Assembly: GCA_009760855.2 (NCBI GenBank)
Contig: WPIO01000001.1
Coordinates: 24,385,001 to 24,449,000, forward strand
Source of the DNA: Cristatella mucedo
Lineage: Eukaryota; Bryozoa; Phylactolaemata; Cristatellidae
Length of the DNA: 64,000 bases
Direction of reading: 5' to 3'
Below, in pieces: positions 54,245-64,000 of the stretch. Position numbers and translations under genes: made by a program. Each line of letters starts with the position of its first letter. The first letter of the stretch is position 1. The notes under the pieces are model-generated. The model saw only the letters and a program-made list of their open reading frames with translations, was not told the DNA's origin and made no database searches.

Positions 54245-54335
54245 GGTAGTAATAATAATAATACATTTGCTATAGCACCCCCGGAGAACTCAATCTATTT
54301 CTACGCACTTTACATTTGCTGCAAAGGAAGCACGA
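54245..54335 (-). mobile_element. LINE-A 3'-end fragment, antisense
   Basis: AAT repeats, then ATAGCACCCCCGGAGAACTC, AATCTATTTCTACGCACTTT and ACATTTGCTGCAAAGG, the inverted LINE-A 3' end. Confidence 0.8.
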
Positions 54336-54434
54336 TGATTTGGATGCAAACCCTCATATGTATCCCATAAAACATTAGAGCCAGGCACTAGAACCGCAAA
54401 AAACCTCCCCCTATCAACAGAAGTTTAGTTCGGG

Positions 54435-54671
54435 ATGATGAACTTTACTCCAGAAAGAGACATTGCGTCGGAAATGGTCATCGCGGGTTACTATGGGAGT
54501 TGTATTTATTTCGACCACGAATTCGAAATGGCTAGCGTGGAAACGAAAGCTTGGGCGAATAAGTTCTTGAATGAAGCGCTTCAAAATAATTGGTCTAGCA
54601 TCTCCAGCTGTACTAGTAAAGGTTCGGATGTGCTATATAATTGCTCCCATGAGACATGGACGATCGTTTAG
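54435..54671 (+). CDS. Unrecognised 78-codon frame
   Basis: ATG at 54435 to TAG at 54669. It reads MMNFTPERDIASEMVIAGYY and later VETKAWANKFLNEALQNNWS. It is not low-complexity and is unlike any repeat family seen here. Without introns or neighbours its status cannot be judged; it may be an orphan gene, an exon or a chance frame. Confidence 0.25.
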   Translation: MMNFTPERDIASEMVIAGYYGSCIYFDHEFEMASVETKAWANKFLNEALQNNWSSISSCTSKGSDVLYNCSHETWTIV

Positions 54672-55112
54672 ATACGATAAGTCTCGGAGCAGCACCTTGT
54701 GACTTTAATTGCAAATCCGAATTTGAGTTCAATAACTGCTGGCAAACTGTACACTACTTGTAAAGAGTGAGCATATTTATCATATGTGGAGCTTGAGTAA
54801 ATAACTTCATTTGATGTAATTTGTATTAATTAATACCTTTGATTATTAGCAATACTATTAATGAGTTGCTCCAACAGACTCGGTATCTACAATTTCTTCT
54901 ACACATTTAAGTTCCTTGAAGTATTCTCGGTTTCCGAAAGTGTGGGAATAATCGAAAGATCAATTGATGAACGAAACTTGTCTGGCAAATTTCTGGTAAA
55001 ATCAACTTTAATTGCGATAGGCCGGCGAACTGACGATTCAACTGATAGTGGAATTAGTTCCACACTGGCCCGTGGTTAGCTTGAGCGTAATCTAGCCTGA
55101 TCGTTATTCAGC

Positions 55113-55352
55113 TTGGAACGTTTGTGTCGAAGGATCTGTCGCTGGCGATTGCTCTGCTCTGACATAAAACTCGTATCGATCGCCAGACGTACTTTATTAG
55201 CCCGAAGTTACCTGACCGCGTTTGCAGCTGGACCGCGTATTTCAGCCTTTCTGGTGACAAATGCATTTCTGCATCGCGGTTACTCACACGCTCAGCTGGC
55301 GGTCCTGAAGACTTTTGAGGCGCTCTATAAGTCCATAATCTCTACTAAATAA
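55113..55352 (+). CDS. Unrecognised frame ending at an AATAAA run
   Basis: An open frame reads SIARRTLLARSYLTAFAAGP and FLHRGYSHAQLAVLKTFEAL. It stops at TAA 55350, immediately followed by repeated AAATAAATAAATAAAA. This could be a 3' coding end with polyadenylation signals, a retrocopy tail, or the target of the adjacent SINE. Product unknown. Confidence 0.25.
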   Translation: MERLCRRICRWRLLCSDIKLVSIARRTLLARSYLTAFAAGPRISAFLVTNAFLHRGYSHAQLAVLKTFEALYKSIISTK

Positions 55353-55361
55353 ATAAATAAA

Positions 55362-55540
55362 ATAGATAAGTCCTAGCTGATTAAACCGCCTCTTTTTGTA
55401 TAGCGACAGAAGAGCCTTTACGGCTATCACCACCGCTTGCAGTGGCGATAAAGAATCGCCCACCGCAGGAATCGAACCCACGACCTCAGCACCGAGGTCG
55501 TGAAAGCAACCGCCTTACCTAGTGTGCCATCACGGCTCAC
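55362..55540 (-). mobile_element. SINE-A, antisense
   Basis: CTGATTAAACCGCCTCTTTT, TGTATAGCGACAGAAGAGCC, inverted B box GAATCGAACCCACGACCTC and inverted head CCTAGTGTGCCATCACGGC. A near-complete copy. Confidence 0.88.
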
Positions 55541-56079
55541 CACCGTCGTTCGACTATGAAGCGTCGACGCCCGACGTTATGGAAGGTTCGCGTTGTGTGC
55601 AAATCAGCTGCCGTGGGTTAGTAGCAGCAAAGAACAAACAGGCACCATAGAGCGAGCAGCAGAGAACATACAGATACTACCGTAGAATGCAAACCTTCCA
55701 TCAGAATTAAACACGCTCTTTCATGGTAGTCACGGTCTACTAAACCAAATACGCCGTGTAGTCGTATTGGTGCACGTACTAATACAGGACGAGAGGGGAT
55801 AACCAAAATCAGAAAATGCTAGCTGCTAATTGCTGAGGCGTTTGTTGAAGGGTACTTTTGAAAGCGGCACCTGCAAAGAGCATAGGCACTACCTTTACAC
55901 CGAAGCTGGCATAACATTTTCTTTCTTTGTACTGCACCTGTGCAGCTCTCGATAACCGGGGCGTACATGCTGGGTCCTGCTCAACGTTATGTTTCTCCAC
56001 TTCATGTCGGCATTAGCCGTAGAAATCACACTCAGCAGATCAAACAAGTTTACTGCATTTGGAAAGGTCAATAGAGCGG
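55541..56079. other. Unassigned intergenic DNA
   Basis: No recognised gene or repeat; short open frames on the minus strand show no family resemblance. Confidence 0.4.
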
Positions 56080-57239
56080 CGCCTTGACTTATAAGCTTAA
56101 TTCATTCCGGTGACGGAGCTTGTAGCGAAAATGACTCGTATGTCAAATTAATTTTCATAGTGAAATGAATTATTGTCATTAATCCGTTCTGTACCCCCAG
56201 AAAACACCAGCGATTTTTGTCAGGTTTTTAAATTACGAAACGTACTTATAAATAGCGAATACGGTATAAAAACAATTCAGTAGAATGAACTTGCAATAAA
56301 CTGATTTGATTAAGTATAATGTGCAGCATGTACCTTGGAGATTATACGACTTGAAGATGTTGACGGAATTGGAGGAGCAGTGCTGAAATGACCGACTGAT
56401 TCTTATTCGCTGATTTTTGCTCTTTTCGTCCCTCTTTCATCTGCACGGGTTTTCGATAAAAACCTGTCCGATGAGGTTTATTGCATCCTCCATTTCAGAA
56501 TGTTTCTGAAATGATTTAGGCAAGTGTCATCAAATACCCCGCTGACCCCCCCCCCCCCCGCCGGCCGCACGCCCAGTTGCAACTTTTTTGTCAACTTTGA
56601 ATAAAGTGCAAGTTTCTATCACATTCACAGCATTTCAATTTACGATGCTATCGTGGCACTTCCAGAACTCTCAGAAGGCTGAGGTCTGTGCTCTCCGTCA
56701 CCTCAAAGTAGTGGCTGAAAAGGTGGTTGGTGAAGAGCTTCTTGAAATTAGAAATCGCCTGCTGTTCCATGGGCAGCAGATAGGGGTTGTGTTGGTTAGA
56801 AGGTAGAGAACCTTTATAACCTTGAACTCTTCTATTCTGTCATTTTAGAGGTTTGATGGTTGAGCAGGTGCATTGTCCAGGACGAGAAGGGGTTGCAGAG
56901 GTAGGTTATTTTCCTGGATATACTCCTTAATGTCAGGACCAAAGACCAAATTCACCCAGTCCACAAAGAACTGTCTGGTACTCGACACCCTCAGGTTTGC
57001 CCTCCACGTAACGCAGTTTTTCTTTCAGAATCTTATGCGACTTAGAGGCTTTCCTTGGGGTTTTCCGAATAATAATGACCAGCGGCTTAATCTTGCAGTT
57101 GCCGCTCGCGTTGGCGAACAGTGCGAGGGTTAGCCTACCATTCATGAGCTTGTGGCCTGGCATCCTCTTCTCTTCTACCGTTGTATATGTAGCCGAGTTC
57201 CAGGGGTCAAAGGCTAGTTCCCGCCAAACCCCACTATAC

Positions 57240-58075
57240 TACGGCCACGCTGCCGCTCGCCATGCCGCTGAGCTAGGGTAAGAAGAGTGATCGTCATGTT
57301 AAACCTTTTTTATAATAACGCATGCGCCAACAACAACAGGGTAACTAAACAAGTCTACAGGGAGGTTCCTAAACAAAGTACACTATAGGGGCCCAAGACG
57401 ACGCAGCAAGCGCGAACAAACGTGTTAGTTGGTCAGTCGGCTTCCACCCTCACACCGTCGCCGGCCTCCGTCCCACCAGTACAAGCGTATGCTGTACAAG
57501 ACCCGGCTAGCTGAGTATTCTGGGATAGACGGAGCAGACGTCCACAACAGTAGAGAGCTTCCGCCGAAAGACGCCAACACACGGGCGTCACGAACACGCA
57601 ACACGGGGAACGCGGAATATACAAGCCTCAACAACGAGCGTGCTATCCAGCTCCGCTCGGGCCTTAGGTATTCGTCGCCTTGCGTGCGTGGCCGCATCGC
57701 CGGAGCACGCCTGCAACTATCCATTTTAGCGGCATCGAAATCTTTAGCCTTGCTACGGCCTTCTCAAGCGTTGGAAGCCAAGGCATAAAGTCCGGTCCGC
57801 CGTTAAACATTTCGTACCTCAGTATAGGCGTCCGATCTACACCGTAGAAAGTCTGGTACTCTTTTCGGCTCGAGTAAACCATTCTCTGCTACCAGTTGTT
57901 ATATGACAGTGTCTCCGGCGGCGGCTGTTCTAATGGAGTCTCATGGAGACACGAAGATACGAGCGGGCGAACGTGAGCGGTGAACGAGACTCCCATTTTT
58001 ATTCCCCAGCGGGGTACATATACGAGCTGGGGCTGACTCACCACAGATACGTGAGTGCCTCTGTGGTGGGCCACA
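57240..58075 (-). mobile_element. Truncated LTR retrotransposon inside the Tigger element
   Basis: On the minus strand a putative LTR (about 58075-57898, with AATAAA near 58000) ends ...ATATAACA. It is followed at 57894-57879 by TGGTAGCAGAGAATGG, which fits a primer-binding site for initiator-Met-type tRNA. Directly after it starts a gag-like frame (57882-57664: MFNGGPDFMPWLPTLEKAVA). No protease, reverse transcriptase, integrase or second LTR is present. The copy is 3'-truncated. Confidence 0.6.
57664..57882 (-). pseudogene. gag-like fragment
   Basis: 72 codons starting MVYSSRKEYQTFYGVDR. The block FNGGPDFMPWLPTLEKAV has the spacing (F-G...W...E) of gypsy-type gag proteins, which form the capsid of retrotransposon particles. 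A stop ends the frame early and the zinc-knuckle part is absent. Confidence 0.5.
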
Positions 58076-58780
58076 TGCTTACGTCAAAGGCTCAACCGCC
58101 CATCATACATCGCAGCCGAGAAGCCACAGGCGCACACAACAAAATGCCTGCGAAAATCAACGCAAGTAACTCGTGCCTTCTCGCAGATTATAGCCTCCGC
58201 CAAGGTATCTCCTGCGAGATGTTTTCCTGTCAACCACGTCATCAGCAGCTTCTCAATATTTTCACGAATAGATGTCCGATGTTCAAACATGGTTTTAATG
58301 CCCTTGGCTGGCATTCTAGCCTCTATCGACTCTTTTTGCTTCAGTGCACGGTGCAGATCGTAGAAGTGCTACGGTCGTACTGCTCCGCCAAGTCGACTAC
58401 ACGCACACTTAAGTCACGTGTTTCGATGATTTCCTTCTTTAATTTAACTCACATCGTCCGTTTCTTCTTTTTCGCACTGTCCTTAGCGCTCAATTTCTTC
58501 GGTATCCATGGCTAGAAAACGAAGTCTTGCAAAATAATGCGAGCACAGCACTGATGTTTTCACTACGAGCTATCCGCTTTAAGGGATGGAGTGAGACCCA
58601 GAATGCTGGGCAGATGTTGTGGCTTTCACAGTGGCGTTCAGTGCGACAACAAGTGGCGGGATATCTGAAGGTGGCTCATGACCCGTATTTTGGCTCGCAA
58701 TTCAAAAGCAAAATTTGGCCAAGAGACGGCTCGTATCTCGAAAAATTTGTTGGTTGGGACATTTGTAAGTCATCGCTGTG

Positions 58781-59149
58781 CATGAATTAACTGGGTGGGC
58801 ACTGGCTCAGAGAAAACATCACGACGATATCGGTGAGGATGAAAATTGTTTATTTGACCGTACTTTCTTCATTAGATCCCCATCAACAACATTTGTATGC
58901 AAGACATCATCGAATCCTCACGTTCACCATTTGAGCACCTTCAACTTTCAGTAACTGCAGAGTATTGTAATGTGGAATAAGAAACTTCTTGCTAAAATCA
59001 CTCGGCTTGCGAAAATCAAGAGAATCAAATAAGAAAGATCTCGGGAGTGAATCTTATCATAATTTAAATTAACTAGAGATCGAGCGAGAGAACGAGCTTC
59101 CTCGAAACTTCTTCCTGAGCGTTCTCCATTCAATGTCTAGTGGAACATT
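58781..59149. other. Unassigned
   Basis: Nothing recognised between the Tigger end and the next LINE-A tail. Confidence 0.4.
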
Positions 59150-59262
59150 CTGAAACTTACCACTCAACATTCGACTGTGTTTCCTTTGCAGCAAATGCAA
59201 AGCGCCTAGAAAGAGATTGAGTTCTCCAAGGACGCTTTATCGTATTATTATTATAATAAAGA
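59150..59262 (+). mobile_element. LINE-A 3'-end fragment
   Basis: TTTCCTTTGCAGCAAATGCA, then AAGCGCCTAGAAAGAGATTG, AGTTCTCCAAGGACGCTTTA and ATT repeats. Confidence 0.8.
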
Positions 59263-60109
59263 TGCGTAGGTTGAGATCTTCTCGTATATTTTACGCGAAA
59301 GAGCAGGAGAAATTAGCCCATCCACCTCGACCTGTGGGCCACCATGGCCTGGTGGCTGAACCTGAATGAAATACCCCTGGGTGGAGTCTTGCTGCTTTCT
59401 ATTTACCTTTTAAGCAGTTGGCATTAGTCGACAGTATGCTTAAATATGTATCGCACAGTGCCAGTGCATCCATCACCTTCAGGTGAATAAGCTCCGTATG
59501 TACTCGGTTCGTGTACGAGATGTACAATCTTTAGAGGTCCCTCCTTACAAGCGAACGCTCTATGTAGTTGATGCTGAATTGCTGCTGTAAGTTTGTACTG
59601 AAAACGCACACACTCTAGATGTAGTATTGTGGCGTCCACTTGCTAGCTTGATGATGAGACACCCGGCAGCCGAGTAAGCAGGGGCACTAAAGGGGGGGCA
59701 GCTAAAGCCCTCACGGGTCCAGCCCAAGGAGCCTAGCCTGCAGCTACATCCATTAAACCGCCGCCAAGAACAAGCTCCTCTCGGATGGCCCGGATCAGTC
59801 TTCGAGAGAGGCTCTAGAGGTCTTTGAGAGCGACTCTAGAGGCCTTTGAGAGCGGCACGCCGAAGGTGCGCCTATTCATTCGCGAGCTCCTTGGGCTACT
59901 AAATTTCGCCGACCGACGAGTACTGACCGTAGCAGGTAATGACCACACCAAGTCGAAAGCCGCATTTATTGGTCAGTCTTGCTTATGTCTGCTTCGGTCT
60001 TCTTAATTTTTTTTGGGTACAAATTGTACACTGTCATTCTTGTCTCCAGCTGGCTTACTACAAACTTTCACCCTTAGACTGATCATGGAAAAGGGCATTT
60101 TTTAGGCAG
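59263..60109. other. Unassigned
   Basis: An open stretch at 59824-60006 (EAFESGTPKVRLFIRELLGL) follows a short internal duplication (CTCTAGAGGTCTTTGAGAGC / CTCTAGAGGCCTTTGAGAGC). No family recognised. Confidence 0.35.
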
Positions 60110-61632
60110 ATAGGAAACGGCCCTCCGCGATGTACCTCCCGGTGACTTTTAACCTTCAACGATTACCTCTGTTATCCGCTCCCTCAGTATCTGATTCTTT
60201 TACGAAGAGCTCGTAGTGTCCCATGAACAGGAACTCATGTGGAACGCTTCGACCATTCCGTCAGTCGCGTCGTCCGCAATGTTTTTCAAAGCAACGAAGA
60301 AGGTGCGCCCATGACAGTGCCTATAGTTTTTTCTTAGTTCAGTCTTGCCTCAGTCTTAGCCTAGCCACAACCGAGATTTCCAATGCTTCCCTGGAAAAAG
60401 GGGTTGTACCCACGTCCTTCAAATCGGCCATCGTTAGACCGATACTTAAAAGCCTGGATTAGTTACAGAGGTCCTTGCAAACTATCGCCCAGCTTCTGAG
60501 AAAAGCTAAGGTACAAATTCCTTTTAGATGGGTGTGTCTACAGACGCTTCCAGACGTCTTGTCTTCCGCACGGAGCTTCGGGGTCTATCGCAGTAGGAAG
60601 CACATGTTTTAGAACCACCTTTTTGGGTAGCATGCATCTCCAATGTGTTCAAAGCACTGCTGAAGCTTCAAGGCGTTTATAAAGCAGAGGCTACCCATTT
60701 CTTAAAAGATCTAGCTTAAATAGTCTAGTGAGTAGACTATTTTACTTCGCAAAGTTTCAGGCTTTCCAAATGAGAGATACCGGTCTCTTTATAGAGCACA
60801 AAATTTAACTAGCTCCTTAGTTCTGTCTCGGCTTGATTATTGCAATTCCGTTTGGCTGGGTTACCAAAAATCAACTTCGCCACTACAGATGGCTATGAAT
60901 ATGGCTGCAAGGCTAGTTTTCAAGTTCCAGAGATTTGACCACGTGTCTCATTTGCTAAAAGAGCTAGGATGGCTGCCGGTTTATCAACGGATGCATAGCA
61001 AAGTTCTTACGCTGACCCACAAGGCCCGCCACGGCTTGGCTCCTCCATACCTAGCTGAACTGCTGCACCAATTTCAGCCTTCTCGTGCCTTCAGGACCTG
61101 TACGGACAAAAATTTAGCTGTTCCATTCCTGCGCCTAAAGACCGTTGGCGACAGATGCTTTGGCTCTGCAGGTCTTAGACTGTGGAACTCGCTTCCACAA
61201 TTCTTACGCAACGACAACTACTCTCCTGCTGCCGGCTATGGCTCATCCTTTCCAGCGATCCTGAGCTGCTACTTCCATGCTACTCACTACCTCAACTGTT
61301 CTCCCGAATTTGCTATGCTTCCCATTTTCTCTTTGTTGCGTGAGATATTAAAACTAAATAAATATAATTCATTTTGTTTAGCACCCCAAGAGAACTTAAT
61401 TTCTATTCAGGTGCTTCACATATGCATCGGGGCTCGAGCCCACGACCTCAGCCAGACCTTGATTTGGCGAGTACCTTAACCGCTTGACCAAACCAGCCAG
61501 GCGAGATGAAGTCTGTTGGCAACCGATTGAGTACCGAAAGTCGCTAAGGCTATGAGTGCGCTATACAAAACTCTCCTGCGTAACACCTGCATAGTCTTTG
61601 AGGCTTTGTGGAGTTAAAGACATACGTTACAT
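60110..61632 (+). mobile_element. LINE-B, decayed, interrupted by SINE-B
   Basis: 60360-60500 carries NASLEKGVVPTSFKSAIVRP and NYRPAS of the reverse transcriptase. 60810-61346 encodes the C-terminal domain (SRLDYCNSVWLGYQ, LTLTHKARHGLAPPYLAELL, LRLKTVGDRCFGSAGLRLWN). 61508-61632 is the 3' end (TGTGGAGTTAAAGACATACG, TTACATTACAT). The central palm segment is badly damaged. Confidence 0.85.
61347..61500 (-). mobile_element. SINE-B inserted in LINE-B
   Basis: Inverted tail AGCACCCCAAGAGAACTTAA, inverted B box GGGGCTCGAGCCCACGACC, and inverted A box GAGTACCTTAACCGCTTGAC. Flanked by GTGAGAT (61340-61346) and GCGAGAT (61501-61507), a target-site duplication with one mismatch. Uninterrupted LINE-B copies read straight through this site. 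Confidence 0.85.
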
Positions 61633-62195
61633 TACATGCTTTTCAATTGTAGCCGTACTGCGGCTCCGGCGGCGGCTGATCGAGGGAGTCTCACGGAAAC
61701 GCAAGCTTGGACGTTGGCGGTACAAGGGACTCAAAATGTTTATTCCTCTCAAGTGCATAAATATGAGAGCTCTGGAATAACCGGCGTTGGGGAATTCCGC
61801 AACGTTGGGAGGGGATAAAGCTGCGACGGGTAATATCCCATGCATTTGTGGCAGGATGCTGAGCCGTGCCAATTGCCTAACCTTTGGTCTCAGGTGAGGC
61901 TTTTGTAGTCTAAATTGTCGTCGCGAGCGGCACAGCACGCTAGCCAACGAGGAACATTTTCGTCGCGAGCGGCACAGCACGCTAGCCAACGAGGAACACC
62001 GCCAGTTTATTTCCTCCACACTCACAGCCGGCGGAAGCACTACTGCGCGCCGCAGACGTCGCCCCCTTCTGTCCTCTGCGGTACTGGAACGCTGCGCTCT
62101 CATTCGTTGGCGCCGTTGCCAACGCCTAGCTGCGCTCCGATTGCCTAACCGGTGGCCGGGAGGGCCACCCAGCCTAGTACTGGCAGATAACAACA
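61633..62195 (-). mobile_element. LTR-like sequences
   Basis: About 61650-61770 resembles the LTR at 57.9-58.04 kb (shared CTCCGGCGGCGGCTG, GGAGTCTCAYGGA and a TTTATTCC block, i.e. an AATAAA on the minus strand). A further AATAAA on the minus strand lies near 62010. TGTTGTTATCTGCCAGTACT starts a possible LTR at 62192 (minus). No convincing target duplication was found. A 42-bp direct duplication lies inside. Confidence 0.45.
61919..61999. repeat. 42-bp tandem duplication
   Basis: CGTCGCGAGCGGCACAGCAC followed by GCTAGCCAACGAGGAACA occurs twice in direct succession at a spacing of 42 bp. Confidence 0.95.
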
Positions 62196-62539
62196 TTTAG
62201 GTGCTGTCGCCGACTGCGGTCTACATAAACAAAAACCACAGCTTTCTCGCTAATTACAGCAGCAGCAGGCACACCTAACACTATAAGTAAGTTAACAAAG
62301 GCGAACTAGTTAACAAAGGCCATGCTGCAAAAGCCTACGACTCAGCCGAGAAAGGACTCGCAATTAACTGCCGGTGCCAATTAACGTAACCAACCGCAGC
62401 GATGCAACTTAGTTACGCCTAGACCACTTTTGAGCATGCAGACTCTGCTAAAGGGATAGATAACAGTCAGGCGTCGTATTGCAATGGGCGTCGAAAGGCC
62501 TTATGCGGAGTAACTGATGAGTTGCATTTTTGGTAGTGG
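62196..62539. other. Unassigned
   Basis: No recognised element. A short direct duplication (GTTAACAAAGGC) occurs near 62290 and 62310. Confidence 0.4.
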
Positions 62540-62670
62540 GTCCCTGGGATTTGTCCTGTATGTGCTTATGCGTGACGACACTATGCATGCTGCCACTAGC
62601 CAAGCTTGCATGCTGACTCTGTCCATGTCACCCCTAACCAAGTTGATATTATTATTATTATTATTGGCAC
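62540..62670 (+). mobile_element. LINE-A 3' untranslated fragment
   Basis: GTGGGTCCCTGGGATTTGTC, CATGCTGCCACTAGCCAAGC and CACCCCTAACCAAGTTGATA match the LINE-A 3' region, but the copy jumps directly to ATT repeats without the tail motif. Confidence 0.75.
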
Positions 62671-63164
62671 GTCTATTCATTCATAACGAGAGCTCACCGC
62701 CTGCTGACTCACTTCGTTGAGTCATGGCTGACAATGGCGCGCCATCTTGCCGAGTGACGGAAGGGCGGACTTTCTCGCTTTAATTAGTAGCGACATAGCT
62801 AGTCTAGTTTCCTAACACATACATAAGCAACCCCGCTGGACCCGCAACGTTCAACGCCAAGGAGGAGACCGGTCACACCGCTCTCTGATGAGCCCCTTCT
62901 CTATTACCCCACTCCGACGGTCATGTTTATCGAACAGCAAAAATGCTCATTTTTTTAATTTAAAAGTTCAGAATGACCCAAGGCTATCTTCTGTGTGACC
63001 GAGCGTCAAAACAATGTTGTCTTCAACGGGAACTGCAATCCTGCAATAAAACGTTGACCCCACCTTCAGTTTGTCTGCTCCCGAGGACCGTCTGGCGTCG
63101 CAGCATCCCCTGCCTTAAAACAAATTTGGAATAAGACAAAGAACCCACATGCTCCTCATAGCAC
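62671..63164. other. Unassigned
   Basis: Nothing recognised between the LINE-A fragment and the satellite. Confidence 0.4.
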
Positions 63165-64000
63165 GTGCTACGCGATTTAATGGTTCCTACGAATTACTGC
63201 GATACAGTCGCCATTTCCACAATAAACACCAGCAAACTGCGGGCTGATTCAAAATTATACAGAATCGAGTTACGGGTTTACCCACCGAATTTCAAAAAGT
63301 GCAATTTCGCTTTCCCATTTTCGTGCTTTGGCCTAAACGAGCCCGCACCAGCCAGCCTTTTTTCGCATTTGGACCGAGAGGCAGCTGCCATTTATACATA
63401 ATGCTTAGCTAAACTTCGGTTTTGATTCCAAATTCTTGAGAACAGTATGCAAAGGTTACTGCCCGAGTTTCAGCCGATTGCGCTTGCCCGTTCTCATGCT
63501 ATAGTCTCTGATGGCCCGGCCCAAACGGCAGCCGTAAATAATTGAACTGCGATACAGCTGCCATTTCTACAAAGCTTCACGCAGCTGCGATTTTATTTCA
63601 AATGATGAAGAGTTATATTCCGGGTTTACCCACCAGATGCCATGCGAATGCGTTGGCTCGTTCTCATGCTATGGTCTCTAATGCCCGACCCAAATGGCAG
63701 ACCAAAACACTCGAATTGCAATACAGCTGCCCTTTCCATAAAACAGTTTATGCAACTGCGGTTTTTATTTTTATTAATATGGAACAGTGTGCCAGGTTTA
63801 CCTACAGAATTTCTGCCGATTTCGCTCGTGCGTTCTCATGCTATCGCATCCGATGGCCTGGCCCAAATGGTAGCACTAAATGGTCAAACAGCGATACAGC
63901 TGCCTTTTCAAAAAAATCTTCGCGTAACTTCGGTTTTGATAGCAAATTATAGAAAGCAATGAAGCACGTTTACCCACCAAATTTCACGTGATTCCGCTTC
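63165..64000. repeat. Satellite, about 173-bp unit, running off the window
   Basis: The anchor GCGATACAGCTGCCATTTC recurs at 63199, 63376 (degenerate), 63549, 63718 and 63891, at spacings of 177, 173, 169 and 173 bp. Each unit also has GGGTTTACCCACC-type and GTTCTCATGCTAT-type blocks in the same order. Copies have diverged by substitutions and small indels. Open frames inside are by-products of the repeat. Confidence 0.9.

Larger units (their letters stand above)
56080..58780 (-). mobile_element. pogo/Tigger-type DNA transposon, decayed and interrupted
   Basis: Termini: CTTGACTTATAAGCTTAATT near 56090 and, inverted, CGAGATACGAGCCGTCTCTT near 58743 resemble Tigger ends. On the minus strand the N-terminal DNA-binding part lies at about 58500-58080 (KKEIIETRDLSVRVVDLAEQ, LAGDTLAEAIICEKARV). 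The catalytic-domain part lies at about 57235-56860 (MPGHKLMNGRLTLALFANAS, LPLQPLLVLDNAPAQPSNL). Tigger transposases insert at TA and derive from the CENP-B/pogo lineage. The two halves are separated by a truncated LTR element, and several stops are present. Confidence 0.8.

Noticed and set aside
57425-57788. About 100-codon frames open on both strands
   Set aside because: They lie in the truncated LTR element downstream of the gag-like start and show no recognisable domain; likely GC-rich chance frames.
63165-64000. CRISPR-like regularly spaced repeats at the right edge
   Set aside because: Units are about 173 bp with no short repeat/unique-spacer structure; this is a diverged tandem satellite in a eukaryotic genome.

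Overview
The window is eukaryotic nuclear DNA, most likely from an invertebrate animal. It has a multi-exon gene with GT-AG introns, microsatellites, tRNA-derived SINEs, CR1/L2-type LINEs, Tc1/mariner and pogo/Tigger DNA transposons, LTR-element remnants and a tandem satellite. The species cannot be fixed from the sequence. // The only host gene I recognise with confidence is a THADA orthologue (partner of the FTSJ1/Trm7 tRNA 2'-O-methyltransferase) on the + strand. It runs from an ATG at 4229 to a TGA at 45907-45909, with an AATAAA at 46083. I could place 29 coding exons, two of them (the 37541/44028 pair) only tentatively. Intron phases agree at every junction I checked except the one after 37499, where a solution is proposed. 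The model encodes about 1,919 residues, close to human THADA (about 1,950). The DUF2428 core lies at 22774-25241 and carries the RRSAGLP motif at 24743-24763. // Layout: 1-2870 is antisense CR1/L2-type LINE (LINE-A) debris, split by a 280-bp solo LTR and a SINE. 2871-4228 is THADA upstream sequence with a SINE and one unassigned minus-strand reading frame. 4229-46100 is THADA, whose larger introns hold most of the repeats, including a near-complete LINE-A (about 40.33-43.77 kb). 46.1-50.3 kb is intergenic with two more antisense LINE-A copies. 50.3-56.0 kb is mostly unassigned with short SINE/LINE pieces and a few unrecognised open frames. 56.08-58.78 kb is a decayed pogo/Tigger transposon broken by a truncated LTR retrotransposon (primer-binding site and gag start visible). 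59.15-62.7 kb holds LINE-A, LINE-B and SINE pieces plus a second LTR-like sequence. From about 63.17 kb to the end is a tandem satellite of about 173 bp per unit. // Mobile elements interact visibly. SINE-B ends in the same 3' tail as LINE-A, as expected if LINE-A machinery mobilises it. Several insertions have readable target-site duplications and give a relative order of events. One THADA intron carries two head-to-head LINE-B 3' ends that form a long inverted repeat. I did not find a convincing new multi-gene system; the observations worth following are the SINE/LINE partnership, the intronic inverted repeats, the satellite, the unresolved THADA junction and a few orphan reading frames.
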